Positions 1 to 8,912 of a stretch of DNA of 64,000 nucleotides are shown here, one piece after another. The notes beneath the pieces were generated by a model. The model was not told where the DNA came from and did not search any database. It was given only the letters and a program-made list of their open reading frames with translations. The first letter of the stretch is position 1; the number at the start of each line of letters is the position of its first letter. The stretch is from Mogibacterium sp. GTDB taxonomy: Bacteria > Bacillota > Clostridia > Peptostreptococcales > Anaerovoracaceae. The translations under genes and the position numbers were made by a program. The stretch lies in NCBI GenBank assembly GCA_017512365.1, contig JAFWGQ010000014.1, forward strand, positions 1 through 64,000, read 5' to 3'.

Positions 1-168
1 CACTTCGGCGGCAAGGGTTCAGAGAACCACAAGGCTGCCGTAGTAGGCGACACCATCGGCGATCCGTTCAAGGATACATCCGGACCTTCGATCAACATCC
101 TGATCAAACTGGTATCGATGGTATCGATCGTCTTCGCCGGACTCATCGCTTCGGTAAGTATTCTGTAA
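1..168 (+). CDS. hppA: Membrane-bound proton/sodium-translocating pyrophosphatase, C-terminal end (partial)
   Basis: The first 55 codons are open from base 1 and end at TAA 166-168. The peptide has the features of the C-terminus of integral membrane pyrophosphatases: a [27 protein letters not shown] stretch (pyrophosphate-binding Asp/Lys residues near the last membrane helices) followed by a hydrophobic helix. The enzyme couples PPi hydrolysis to H+ or Na+ export. The N-terminal part lies outside the window, so ion specificity cannot be judged. It is followed at once by a strong terminator, so it ends its transcription unit. Confidence 0.9.
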   Translation, partial: HFGGKGSENHKAAVVGDTIGDPFKDTSGPSINILIKLVSMVSIVFAGLIASVSIL

Positions 169-195
169 CAGCGATACAGATCCATGAAAACAAGG

Positions 196-223
196 CGCAT
201 CCGCATCCTGCGGATGCGTTTTT
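196..223 (+). terminator. Rho-independent terminator after hppA
   Basis: A perfect 10-bp stem (CGCATCCGCA / TGCGGATGCG) with a 3-nt loop is followed by five T. It separates hppA from the next operon. Confidence 0.9.
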
Positions 224-260
224 GCACCTCTTTAGAAGTAGAAAATGCCGTAATTTATGC

Positions 261-275
261 TATACTAATTATGTA
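261..275 (+). promoter_or_regulatory. Probable -10 element with near-leaderless start
   Basis: TATACT at 261-266 lies only 8 nt before the ATG at 275. No convincing -35 hexamer sits 16-18 bp upstream and no Shine-Dalgarno sequence lies between. If used, transcription would start at about 272-274, giving a leaderless or almost leaderless mRNA for the MATE fusion gene. Confidence 0.4.
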
Positions 276-2068
276 TGCATGCTAATGAAGATAAAAGAGA
301 TGAAGGGAAACTTCTGAGGTCGGACAAGCTCCTGCTCCGCAAGTTCTCGCAGTACCTGGTGCCGACGATGATCACCTACGCGGCGCTGTCGCTTAACGAG
401 TTCGTTGACAGCATGCTGGTGTCCAATCTTCTCGGCAGCGAAGCGATGGCGATCGTCAACATCGGAGTACCCGTTGTGCTCCTCATGGCAGCTGCCTATG
501 CGCTGCTCGGACAAGGCGGAGCGACTTTATATGCCATAGCTGCAGGCCGCCGCGATCAAAGGACTGCCGGAGAGAGCCTGACAGCTTCAATGATGCTGTC
601 TCTTGTCATCGGATTTATCATAATGATCCCCGGCATAATGCTGCTCGATCCTGTTGCAGGCATTCTCTGCAAAGAAGAGGCCCTGCGCGGATCGTTCGAC
701 GTATATCTCAGAGTGCTGCTTTTATTGGCTCCTCTTGAGGTCATGATCCTTACGCTGGCGACTTTTCTGCCTGCGGCGGGTTATCCCGGACTGTCGACCG
801 CGGTCAATGTGGTCGCGAACATCGTGAACATCATGATGGATGTCGTATATATAAAGGTCTTCCATCTGGGAGTGGAGGGAGCCGCCTGGGCGACTCTGAC
901 AGGATACATAGCCGCCGGTCTGCTCGTGGCAGCGGGTGCGATGTCCGGCAGGGTGAAATTATATATCAGCAGGGACATAAAAAGTTCCATGGGCTGCGTA
1001 CGGGAGATCTTCGACCTGGGCAAGCCGGATGCGATGAACCAGATAGGACTGTCGATGCAGTTTGCCGTCTGCAACAGACTTGCGATGGCGGCCGGAGGCG
1101 CCAACGGGATCGTCGCACTGTCGTTCTGCATGCAGTCAAGTTCCGTCATGTCTGTGTTCGTCGGCGCTGTCATCGGAGCCTCCGTGCCTCTGATGGCCGT
1201 CCTGCACGGACAGTCGGACTACAGGGGCGAGGCGGGTATACTGAAGACTGCCATGATAAGCCAGTTCGTCGTTTCACTGGCGGGCACCGTGCTCATGTTC
1301 GTGTTCGCACCGCAGGCAGCCGCTCTTTACAATATAAAGGAGGCGGCCAGGCTTGCGATGTCTGTACATGCATTCAGGATATATGTCCTGATGTTCGTTC
1401 CTAGATACGCGCTGGTCGTTTATTACCGCTATCTGAAGGTGATAGGACTGACCGGATACTCGACGGTCCTGAGCGCTCTTGACAGCTTTGCCGCTGTGAT
1501 CCCCGTAGCATGGATCATGGTGAAAATGACCGGCATAGACGGTCTGTGGTGGTCGTTCCCGCTGACAGCTGTCCTGCTGATCATCCTTACTCTTGTCTGC
1601 AACGGCATGTACGCAGCCAGATCCGGAGGAAGGCTCAGAGGACCTCTGCTGATCGAGTATGAAAAAGAGGGCGATCCCGAGACCGTCATGGACGCGACGA
1701 TAACCAGGGATTCGACAGATATTTCTCTTATCAGCGAGAAGGTCCAGGAGATATGCGAGGAAAGAGGCCTTGACAAGATCGACGCGATGCGCGTCGCCAT
1801 GGCCGTGGAGGAGATCGCTGTATACACTGCCAACAGGCAGACGGAAAGTTCATACGCCGATGTGCTGGTGCGTATATACAGGGGGAATGTGGAGATCGAT
1901 TTCCGCAGCATGGGAGAGGTCTTCGACCCGAACGCGGACTACGAAGGCGACATAGCCGAGAATGTGCAGATACTAAGGAGCATAGTTTCGGATATCAGCA
2001 ATGAATACATACTGGGCATGAATTCGACCCGGATCACTATAAAAGGAAAGAACGAAGATGGAGAATAA
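275..2068 (+). CDS. MATE-family efflux transporter fused to a C-terminal GHKL/RsbW-like domain
   Basis: 597 aa. Residues about 20-450 form a 12-helix MATE (NorM/DinF-like) transporter, opening with a KFSQYLVPT..AALSLNEFVDS helix. MATE proteins export drugs or metabolites using Na+ or H+ gradients. After a short linker, residues about 474-597 look like an anti-sigma/histidine-kinase ATPase fold: the AMRVAMAVEEI helix and an MGEVFDPN turn resemble the N-box and G1 regions of RsbW. By eye the N-box Asn is replaced (EEIAVYTANR) and the G1 Asp is missing, so ATP binding is doubtful. Ordinary MATE proteins are about 450 aa and lack this tail. The stop overlaps the next gene by 11 nt, and a PP2C phosphatase follows, so the tail may be a regulatory partner domain. 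The transporter call is firm; the tail fold is inferred from motifs. The start is the only in-frame ATG before TM1. Confidence 0.8.
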   Translation: MHANEDKRDEGKLLRSDKLLLRKFSQYLVPTMITYAALSLNEFVDSMLVSNLLGSEAMAIVNIGVPVVLLMAAAYALLGQGGATLYAIAAGRRDQRTAGESLTASMMLSLVIGFIIMIPGIMLLDPVAGILCKEEALRGSFDVYLRVLLLLAPLEVMILTLATFLPAAGYPGLSTAVNVVANIVNIMMDVVYIKVFHLGVEGAAWATLTGYIAAGLLVAAGAMSGRVKLYISRDIKSSMGCVREIFDLGKPDAMNQIGLSMQFAVCNRLAMAAGGANGIVALSFCMQSSSVMSVFVGAVIGASVPLMAVLHGQSDYRGEAGILKTAMISQFVVSLAGTVLMFVFAPQAAALYNIKEAARLAMSVHAFRIYVLMFVPRYALVVYYRYLKVIGLTGYSTVLSALDSFAAVIPVAWIMVKMTGIDGLWWSFPLTAVLLIILTLVCNGMYAARSGGRLRGPLLIEYEKEGDPETVMDATITRDSTDISLISEKVQEICEERGLDKIDAMRVAMAVEEIAVYTANRQTESSYADVLVRIYRGNVEIDFRSMGEVFDPNADYEGDIAENVQILRSIVSDISNEYILGMNSTRITIKGKNEDGE

Positions 2069-3764
2069 AGGCAGCAGAAAGTCCATAGTGATATGCGAAT
2101 ATATCTCGACCGGCATCAATTACGTCGATGACGCTCTGGCGCGCGGCTATACGCCGGTGCTTGTAGAGGGACCGTATGTCGGCTCTCCCGAGGATGTGGA
2201 GCGACTGAGAGCGGTCCGCGAAAGGATCAACAGGCGCATGAAGGGCAAGGTCAGGATCATAAAGGAAGATCCGGACTATGACAATATCCTCAGGCAGGTA
2301 AAGGAAACGGATCCTGAGGTCGTACTGGCAGGCAGCAAATTCGGGGTGGCTCTGGCCGCCAGGCTCGCTGCGGATCTCGGACTCAAGGGCAATCCTGTCG
2401 AAAGGATACCGTACATGATCCGGAAGGACATGATGCAGAAGGCGCTCGCGGAACACGGCCTCAGGACTGTTCGGGGAAGGGCTGTCCGGTCTGACAGGGA
2501 AGCGCTGGAGTTCTTCAGACATCTCGGCAAAAACGAAGTCGTGGTCAAACCCGTACGCGGAGCCGGTTCCCAGGGCGTCCATCTGTGCAGGGGACAGGTC
2601 GAGATGCTGGAGATGGTGAGAAATCATCTGAACGAACTGCGGGAGCAGGGCGCCGAGGACCCCGCGGTCCTTGTTCAGGAATGCATCAAAGGCACAGAGT
2701 ATGTAGTGAATACGGTCTCGTGCAACGGCAAACACAGGGTCGTGTCGGTCGGAGCGTATGACAAATACAGACTGGACAACGGCTCGATAGCGTATAATTA
2801 CTTCAGATACATAACGAGGCTCGAGGTGGGGCACTCCAGGCTCCTCAGATACGCGTGCAGCGTGGCTGACGCGATCGGCATCAAATACGGTCCCGTGCAC
2901 GGAGAATACATGGTGGACGAAGAAGGACCGGTCCTTATAGAGGTCAACTGCAGGCCGATGGGAGGAGGGCTCATGCGAAAGTATTCGGAGCTCATCTCCG
3001 GCCAGCACGAGACCGACTCGGCTCTGGACAGCTATCTGGATCCGGAAAAATTCCATCTGGATTCGCTGAAGCCGTACAGCGTCAAGCGCTTCGGAGTGAG
3101 CAAGGACCTGGTGCTCACATCGGATACCGAAGTCATCTCGGCTCCCGTGCTGCAGATATGCAAAAGGCTCAAAAGCTATTACTCGGCGTCGTATGATCAG
3201 ATAGGAAGGACGACGATGCTTCAGCAGACTACGGACATGGAGACTGAGGCGGGCCTTGTATACCTTATACACGATGATGAGCAGCAGGTAAGAGAGGACT
3301 GCGAACTGCTGCATCTGCTTGAACTGAGATATCCGGACATACTGTTCCAGAAGTCGGATGAAGGCAAAACTGCGCCGAAAGTAACGAGAGATATCGGACA
3401 TGTGATGGAAGCCGCTGAATGCCATGGCGCGACAGTGGTCTTCAGCGATCGTCACGAAAAGATAAGCGGGGCGGCCGTCATCACACAGGAAGAGCTCAAA
3501 AACGCATACGACAGCTATGATCAGGGAATAATCGATCTGTCAGATCCCCGTTCATTCGCGGATCTTGAAAGTGTGATACAGCAGATTTTCGTGTTCATGG
3601 ACAAGGTGCGTGCAGGCGGGCGCGTGATCGTGCCGGAGAGCACATATTGTCACCTGCCTTACGGCATCGAGGGCATGGAGATACTTTTCAGGGTATCCGG
3701 AATGCTGTTAGAGCTGCCGGCAGCGGACGAGTCGGGACTTCTGATCGCGACAGTACAGGAGTAA
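2058..3764 (+). CDS. ATP-grasp domain protein with extra C-terminal domain
   Basis: 568 aa. The N-terminal 110 residues are Rossmann-like (ICEYISTGINYVDDALARG). Residues about 115-320 are an ATP-grasp core: VVVKPVRGAGSQGVHL (ATP lysine and glycine loop), VLVQECIKGTEYVVNTVS, and GPVHGEYMVDEEGPVLIEVNCRPMGGG (Mg-binding Glu/Asn). This fits carboxylate-amine ligases of the BacD/carbamoyl-phosphate synthase type. The last ~150 residues are not typical of the family; the segment AGGRVIVPESTYCHLP followed by GIEGMEILFRVSG recalls the end of a class I methyltransferase, but no clear SAM motif I is visible. The substrate is unknown. It starts inside the MATE gene and lies 12 nt before the phosphatase gene, so the three are probably co-translated. 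A peptide-like product exported by the MATE protein is a possible but unproved link. Confidence 0.75.
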   Translation: MENKGSRKSIVICEYISTGINYVDDALARGYTPVLVEGPYVGSPEDVERLRAVRERINRRMKGKVRIIKEDPDYDNILRQVKETDPEVVLAGSKFGVALAARLAADLGLKGNPVERIPYMIRKDMMQKALAEHGLRTVRGRAVRSDREALEFFRHLGKNEVVVKPVRGAGSQGVHLCRGQVEMLEMVRNHLNELREQGAEDPAVLVQECIKGTEYVVNTVSCNGKHRVVSVGAYDKYRLDNGSIAYNYFRYITRLEVGHSRLLRYACSVADAIGIKYGPVHGEYMVDEEGPVLIEVNCRPMGGGLMRKYSELISGQHETDSALDSYLDPEKFHLDSLKPYSVKRFGVSKDLVLTSDTEVISAPVLQICKRLKSYYSASYDQIGRTTMLQQTTDMETEAGLVYLIHDDEQQVREDCELLHLLELRYPDILFQKSDEGKTAPKVTRDIGHVMEAAECHGATVVFSDRHEKISGAAVITQEELKNAYDSYDQGIIDLSDPRSFADLESVIQQIFVFMDKVRAGGRVIVPESTYCHLPYGIEGMEILFRVSGMLLELPAADESGLLIATVQE

Positions 3765-3776
3765 AGGAAAACAGAA

Positions 3777-5528
3777 ATGGCAAAGAAGAAAAAAGGAGAT
3801 AATCAGCTCAATGAGGTGCGCCGTTCACTCGGCACGAAGACGTTCCTGATCACGCTTGCGCTTACGATGGGTATCGGAGCGACAGTGCTGATATTCGGGT
3901 TCCTGCTGTATGTCGTCGGCGTCATGCACGAATACATGGTCAACACCTGGAACCAGGCAAATGCTGAGGCCGCAGTCATCAGCCAGACCGATTACCGCAG
4001 ACTGAGCGAGACCGTGATGAGTATTTATGACAGCATCCCGGATGAAGAAAAAGGAGACGGAACATCTGAGGAATATATCGCGAAGTACGCAGGCATCAGG
4101 GAGTCTGATGAATTCCAGGGCGTTCTGAAAGCGATGAAGAGCCTGCAGAACAGGAACGGCCCGCTCAATGCCTTCATGGTGGCCATCGATCTGGAAAGCA
4201 ACAGGATGATATATATAGTGGACGCTGATCAGAAAGAAGACAGCACATGCCGCCCGGGCACATGGGATGAATATCCTCATGAGGAACTCGAGCAGCTCAT
4301 CTACGGAAGAAAGCGCTCATCCCTCGACAAACAGCAGGGGGTGAAGTCCGGAATCCAGGCTGTGTTCACGAACAGAGCCAAATACGGTCCGCGCTGCACC
4401 GCTGCATCGACCATGTGCGGGATCAGGAAGTATACGATACTGGTATGCGTAGACGAGAAGCTGAACCCTATGGTCGAGGCCAGCAAGCGATTCTTTGCTG
4501 AGTACGTCGCGCTTCTTGTGGTCGTGACTCTCATAGCCTCATATATCGGAATGAAGCGCATGAAGAAGGCGTTGATCGATCCGATCGACAAGCTTGCAGC
4601 TGCGGCTGTGGAATACAGCGATGATGAAAACAAGAAGGACGGCGAGAGACACTTCGCCGGTCTTGACATACACACAGGAGATGAGATCGAACGTCTGGCT
4701 GTGACGCTGCGCGACATGGAGACCGACGTCGCGGAGTACATGGACGACCTGACTGCCGCGACTGCCGAAAAGGAGCGTCTGGTCACCGAGCTGGCGCTTG
4801 CTGCCAAGATACAGATGAGCGTGCTGCCTGCTGTGTTCCCTCCGTTCCCTGACAGGAAGGAATTCGACCTTTTCGCTTCGATGGAGCCTGCAAAGGGCGT
4901 CGGAGGAGACTTCTACGACATGCTGATGCTCGACGATGATCATCTGGCGATAGAGATCGCCGACGTTTCGGGCAAGGGCGTGCCGGCCGCTCTGTTCATG
5001 ATGATATCAAAGATCATGCTCTCGGATACGATGAGAGACACACTGTCTCCGGCCGCCGTTCTCGAAGAGGTCAACAACAGGATATGCGAAAAGAACGAAG
5101 AAGAGATGTTCGTGACCGTATGGCTCGGCATACTTGAGATATCCACCGGAAGGCTTACAACAGCCAGCGCCGGACATGAGTATCCTGTGCTGGTGCATAC
5201 TGACGGCAATGCTGAAGTCATACGCGACAAGCACGGTTTCGTCGTAGGCGGTCTGGAAGGAATGAAGTATGAGGACTATGTGATACAGCTTGAAAAGGAC
5301 GACAGCATATTCGTATATACAGACGGCGTTACGGAGGCGACTTCGGCATCTGACGAGCTCTACGGCATGGACCGCATGGTCAGGGCGCTCGATAACGCTC
5401 CTGCGGGGGCGGCGCCGTGGGAACTGATGAAGTCCGTACGCAATGACATCAATGAATTCATCGGAGATGCAGAGCAGTTCGACGATCTGACGATGCTGTG
5501 CCTCAGGTACAACGGAAAAAGCGAATAA
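3777..5528 (+). CDS. Membrane sensor SpoIIE-type PP2C serine/threonine phosphatase (HAMP)
   Basis: 583 aa. Order: TM1 (about 20-45), extracytoplasmic sensor region (about 46-235, with a Cys pair in RCTAASTMCG), TM2 (about 238-258), HAMP and a short coiled coil (about 260-345), then a SpoIIE/RsbU-type PP2C domain (about 350-583). Metal-binding Asp motifs are all present: GGDFYD (near 375), DVSGKGVPAALF (near 394), TDGVTEA (near 515) and DDLTM (near 568), so it should be active. Family members dephosphorylate STAS anti-anti-sigma proteins in partner-switching systems. No STAS gene lies in the window, but the neighbouring GHKL-like domains are the other usual partner. It is 12 nt after the ATP-grasp gene. 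Phosphatase activity is a confident call; the target is unknown. Confidence 0.88.
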   Translation: MAKKKKGDNQLNEVRRSLGTKTFLITLALTMGIGATVLIFGFLLYVVGVMHEYMVNTWNQANAEAAVISQTDYRRLSETVMSIYDSIPDEEKGDGTSEEYIAKYAGIRESDEFQGVLKAMKSLQNRNGPLNAFMVAIDLESNRMIYIVDADQKEDSTCRPGTWDEYPHEELEQLIYGRKRSSLDKQQGVKSGIQAVFTNRAKYGPRCTAASTMCGIRKYTILVCVDEKLNPMVEASKRFFAEYVALLVVVTLIASYIGMKRMKKALIDPIDKLAAAAVEYSDDENKKDGERHFAGLDIHTGDEIERLAVTLRDMETDVAEYMDDLTAATAEKERLVTELALAAKIQMSVLPAVFPPFPDRKEFDLFASMEPAKGVGGDFYDMLMLDDDHLAIEIADVSGKGVPAALFMMISKIMLSDTMRDTLSPAAVLEEVNNRICEKNEEEMFVTVWLGILEISTGRLTTASAGHEYPVLVHTDGNAEVIRDKHGFVVGGLEGMKYEDYVIQLEKDDSIFVYTDGVTEATSASDELYGMDRMVRALDNAPAGAAPWELMKSVRNDINEFIGDAEQFDDLTMLCLRYNGKSE

Positions 5529-5550
5529 CGTTAAAGGATAAGAGCAGTAA

Positions 5551-7155
5551 ATGAACAGTAAAAGAATGGAAAGTACAAAGAACTTTCTGGCGATCATGGC
5601 GGTAGCGATAGTCATCGCTGCCGTCGCTCATGTCGTGTCGGTGATCTCGTATAACAGCAAGGTGCACAGGACACAGGGCGAGGATGACAGAAAGCAGGCC
5701 GTCATGGTCCTGAACGACAGAGAGGACAGCACCAGTTCATGGCTGAAGAGGGATTTTGACATGGACGGCAGGACTGTGGATCTTACAGGGCAGACCTTTG
5801 ACGGCGTACTTACGAACAAGTCATCCTCCGAGATCTCCGAATGGATGATGCGCATCAATATCAAGGGCGACTGTTACCTGAACAACGCCTGGTGCGGCGT
5901 CGTCGAGGTCCATCAGCACGTCGGCTCGGATAATGAGAAGGTGCAGACGCTCGATCTCAGAAAATACGAGCTTGAGGATGTGAAGCTGGATCACGTATAC
6001 GACGGAGACCTGCTCATCCCGCTTTCAAAAGGGGATTACATCATGTATTATCCTTCCGCCAAAGAGAGAGAGATGCCGGTGGCGGGCAAAACCGAGCTTA
6101 CGATAGGCATGATCCTGTACTATCTCGATGGGATAGATCTTTCGGATCACTACATCTCATACAAGCTGCATAAAAGCTTCTTTGAAGGGAAGGGCTTCTA
6201 CGCCGTTCTCGGTCTTGCACTGGTCTGGATCGCTGGATTCTTTGCATATGTCGTTGCTACGCTGTCGTACAGGAGAGCCTGGAAGGACATGGAACTCAGG
6301 AAGACCGGCGTTGCATACATGTCCGACATCTATGACATGATATACATGGCGGATCTTGTGAACGATGATATCACCACGATAAAGGGCGCTGATGCCGCAC
6401 GCGGGAGCGCACGCGGAAGCGTTGTTTCGCGCCTCGGTAAGCTGTTCATCGATGATGTCACGGACGAGTACAGGCAGGTCGCTGAGGAGTTCATGGACCC
6501 TGCTACGCTTGAGGAACGTTTTGACAGGGAGAGCATAGCCTGCCAGTACATGAGCAAAACAAAGGGGTGGTGCCTCGTCAGGCTTTTCGCCATAGACCGC
6601 AGGGAGGGCGAGCCTCTTCGCAGGTTCATCTTTACCATACAGAACATCAACGATGAAAAGACCGAGATGGATGAGATAGAAGACAGCATCACGGGCAGCG
6701 AAAACGAGACCGCCGGCATAGTCCCGGAGTCGGTCACGTATTCGATCAGGGATATCGTGGATGAAGCTCTCGCGGATGCTTCGGAAGAGGCGGAGCTCAG
6801 GGGAACTGAAGTCACTTCGGATATAGCTGCAGATCTTCCGGAGAAGCTCACAGGTGATCCGGGAAAGCTGCGCATGGTGATCGCATGCATGCTCCTCAGC
6901 GCTCTCAGGCACGCCGGAGGCAAAAGCATCAGGCTGTCGCTCTTCGCGAAGGAGACGAAGGACGGCAAAGAGCATCTGCTGGTCTCTGTAAGGGACAGCG
7001 GAGACGGGAAAAAGGATGATGAGAAAGACTTCGGCGGTCTTGGACTGAAGGCAGCCGAAGAGATGCTCAGGATAATGGACTCAGAGCTCCGCTCCATCTA
7101 TGAAGAGGGAGCCGGAAGCGAGCTTTATTTTGAGATAGAGCAGGAGAAAGCATGA
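5551..7155 (+). CDS. Membrane histidine-kinase-like protein lacking a phosphoacceptor His (probable pseudokinase)
   Basis: 534 aa. TM1 about 12-33, periplasm-facing region about 34-212, TM2 about 213-238, a cytoplasmic region, then an HATPase_c domain (about 395-534). The segment before the ATPase (YSIRDIVDEALADASEEAE.RGTEV, then GDPGKLRMVI) is typical of hybrid histidine kinases, but the upstream dimerisation helix with its SHELRTPL-type H-box is absent. In the N-box, LLSALRHAGG has Ser450 where Asn is expected. The G1 (VRDSGDG) and G2 (GGLGLKAAEEML) boxes remain. It may bind nucleotide but is unlikely to autophosphorylate on His. It lies 22 nt after the phosphatase gene and overlaps the HD-GYP gene by 4 nt (ATGA). 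Possible roles are a scaffold, or a kinase for another residue. Confidence 0.75.
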   Translation: MNSKRMESTKNFLAIMAVAIVIAAVAHVVSVISYNSKVHRTQGEDDRKQAVMVLNDREDSTSSWLKRDFDMDGRTVDLTGQTFDGVLTNKSSSEISEWMMRINIKGDCYLNNAWCGVVEVHQHVGSDNEKVQTLDLRKYELEDVKLDHVYDGDLLIPLSKGDYIMYYPSAKEREMPVAGKTELTIGMILYYLDGIDLSDHYISYKLHKSFFEGKGFYAVLGLALVWIAGFFAYVVATLSYRRAWKDMELRKTGVAYMSDIYDMIYMADLVNDDITTIKGADAARGSARGSVVSRLGKLFIDDVTDEYRQVAEEFMDPATLEERFDRESIACQYMSKTKGWCLVRLFAIDRREGEPLRRFIFTIQNINDEKTEMDEIEDSITGSENETAGIVPESVTYSIRDIVDEALADASEEAELRGTEVTSDIAADLPEKLTGDPGKLRMVIACMLLSALRHAGGKSIRLSLFAKETKDGKEHLLVSVRDSGDGKKDDEKDFGGLGLKAAEEMLRIMDSELRSIYEEGAGSELYFEIEQEKA

Positions 7156-8846
7156 TAACTGCCATCTACAGCCTGTGCCTGCTCGTATGCATCCTGATGC
7201 TCCTGAACATGGCGCAGAAGAACTACAACAACATAGACATCTATCACTGGACCATACTGATCCTGATACCCGTCATCATCATGGCGTACTGGCTCAAGAC
7301 GATGGTGACCAGCCCCGACGCTGCTTACGCACTGATGTGCTTCCAGTATCTGGACAGCACATTTCTGGTGGTCGCGGTAATATTCTATCTGCTGCACAAC
7401 GCGGGCGTGACAGCAAAGCCCTGGATGAAAACAGCTCTGTACGGGCTGGGGGTCGTCCATCTGCTCATCATATGCCTCTGCATCAACACAGACCTGTATT
7501 ACAGCAGTGTCGAGGTCATAGAGTCCTCCGCGGGCAATATCGTCCGCATCAGCAGCGGTCCGCTGATGGTGTTCCACTACATCTATCTCGCCGTGATCCT
7601 GCTCTGTTTTATCGCTGTCATGGCGGCGGGCGTCAGGCGCAGAGGAAGCTATGCGAACGCCAACATGCTGGTATATCTTATACTGCCGCTGATCAGCCTT
7701 GCTGCATATGCGGTCGAAGGCATGACCGGCCAGGACTATTCCATGCTTCCGGTGGCGTACGCCGTCATGGATGTGGTCATCGCTTTGTTTTATGACGGCG
7801 CGCATACTCACGACATCTCGTTTCTTATCGCGGATCATCACAAATCCGAGGCGTCAAGAGCCTATGCCGCATTCGCGCTGAACGGAAGGTTCCTGAGCTG
7901 CAATGAAAAGAGCTATGAATTCCTGCCGTTCCTGAAGGAGATCAAAGTCAACGACATGCCTCCTGAAGGAGACAGGATCGCGGACATCATCTATGATCTT
8001 TTCGATTCGTTCGAACGCGGTGAGGTGAATACGGTGAGATACCCCCTCGGAGACATGACCTGCGAATGCGGGATATCCTATTTCTCACTGCGCGAAGGAG
8101 GCAGCAGGCACGGATATCTTCTCGATATACGTGACGCGACAAAAGAGCAGGAAGCCTACGATCTTATGCAGAGCTACAACGAGAGGCTCAATGAAGAGGT
8201 CGAGGAGAAAACCGAGAATATCCGTGACATCCAGCGCAAGATCGTCCTGGGGATGGCGGGCATGATAGAAAACCGTGACAATAACACGGGAGGCCATGTA
8301 AAAAGGACAAGCGACATAATAAAGATCATCGTGGATGAGATAATGGCGCGCGGCACCATGGACATCAGCGAGCAGATGGCGGAAGACATAGTCCGGGCTG
8401 CCCCTACGCACGACCTGGGCAAGGTCACCATAGACAACAGCATCCTCAACAAGCCGGGCAGGTTCACCGATGAGGAATACGAGATAATGAAGACCCACTC
8501 GACGAAAAGCGGCGAGATGGTGATGATACTGCTCGACGGCGTCGAGGAGGAGCGATTCGTAAAGGTGGCGTACAATGTTGCGCGCTATCATCATGAAAGA
8601 TGGGACGGACGGGGCTATCCTGAGGGGCTTGTCGGCACGATGATACCTCTGGAGGCAAGGATAATGGCCATAGCGGATGTGTATGACGCGCTTGTAAGCA
8701 AGCGCGTTTACAAGGATGCGATGAGCTTCGAAAAGAGCGCGTCGATCATGTGCGAATGCATGGGCACTCAGTTCGATCCCAACATGAAGGCGGTTTTCCT
8801 GGGATGCAGGGAAAAGCTCGAAGAATACTATTCAGCCAACGAATAA
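7152..8846 (+). CDS. Membrane HD-GYP domain protein, putative cyclic-di-GMP phosphodiesterase
   Basis: 564 aa. Residues 1-220 hold about seven membrane helices in the pattern of 7TM sensor modules. A PAS-like stretch follows (about 225-330; ALNGRFLSCNEKSYEFLPF), then a coiled coil (LNEEVEEKTENIRDIQ) and an HD-GYP domain (about 360-564). Catalytic motifs are intact: GMIENRDNNTGGHVKRT, THDLGKV (His-Asp near 419) and HHERWDGRGYPEGL with the GYP signature near 487. HD-GYP enzymes hydrolyse c-di-GMP. The start overlaps the previous stop (ATGA), so this is the fifth gene of the 275-8846 operon. No terminator follows, so read-through into the HypD pair 67 nt away is possible. Confidence 0.85.
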   Translation: MITAIYSLCLLVCILMLLNMAQKNYNNIDIYHWTILILIPVIIMAYWLKTMVTSPDAAYALMCFQYLDSTFLVVAVIFYLLHNAGVTAKPWMKTALYGLGVVHLLIICLCINTDLYYSSVEVIESSAGNIVRISSGPLMVFHYIYLAVILLCFIAVMAAGVRRRGSYANANMLVYLILPLISLAAYAVEGMTGQDYSMLPVAYAVMDVVIALFYDGAHTHDISFLIADHHKSEASRAYAAFALNGRFLSCNEKSYEFLPFLKEIKVNDMPPEGDRIADIIYDLFDSFERGEVNTVRYPLGDMTCECGISYFSLREGGSRHGYLLDIRDATKEQEAYDLMQSYNERLNEEVEEKTENIRDIQRKIVLGMAGMIENRDNNTGGHVKRTSDIIKIIVDEIMARGTMDISEQMAEDIVRAAPTHDLGKVTIDNSILNKPGRFTDEEYEIMKTHSTKSGEMVMILLDGVEEERFVKVAYNVARYHHERWDGRGYPEGLVGTMIPLEARIMAIADVYDALVSKRVYKDAMSFEKSASIMCECMGTQFDPNMKAVFLGCREKLEEYYSANE

Positions 8847-8912
8847 CGGCTGTTTGTATGCCCGCAGCTCAGGCGCAGCGGATCAGACACAGAGGAAGGA
8901 AACCGCAGATAT

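Noticed and set aside
2037-3455. 472-codon - strand frame opposite the ATP-grasp gene
   Set aside because: Composition is the mirror of a GC-biased + strand gene (His/Arg/Leu rich), no motifs, and the + strand gene has clear ATP-grasp residues.
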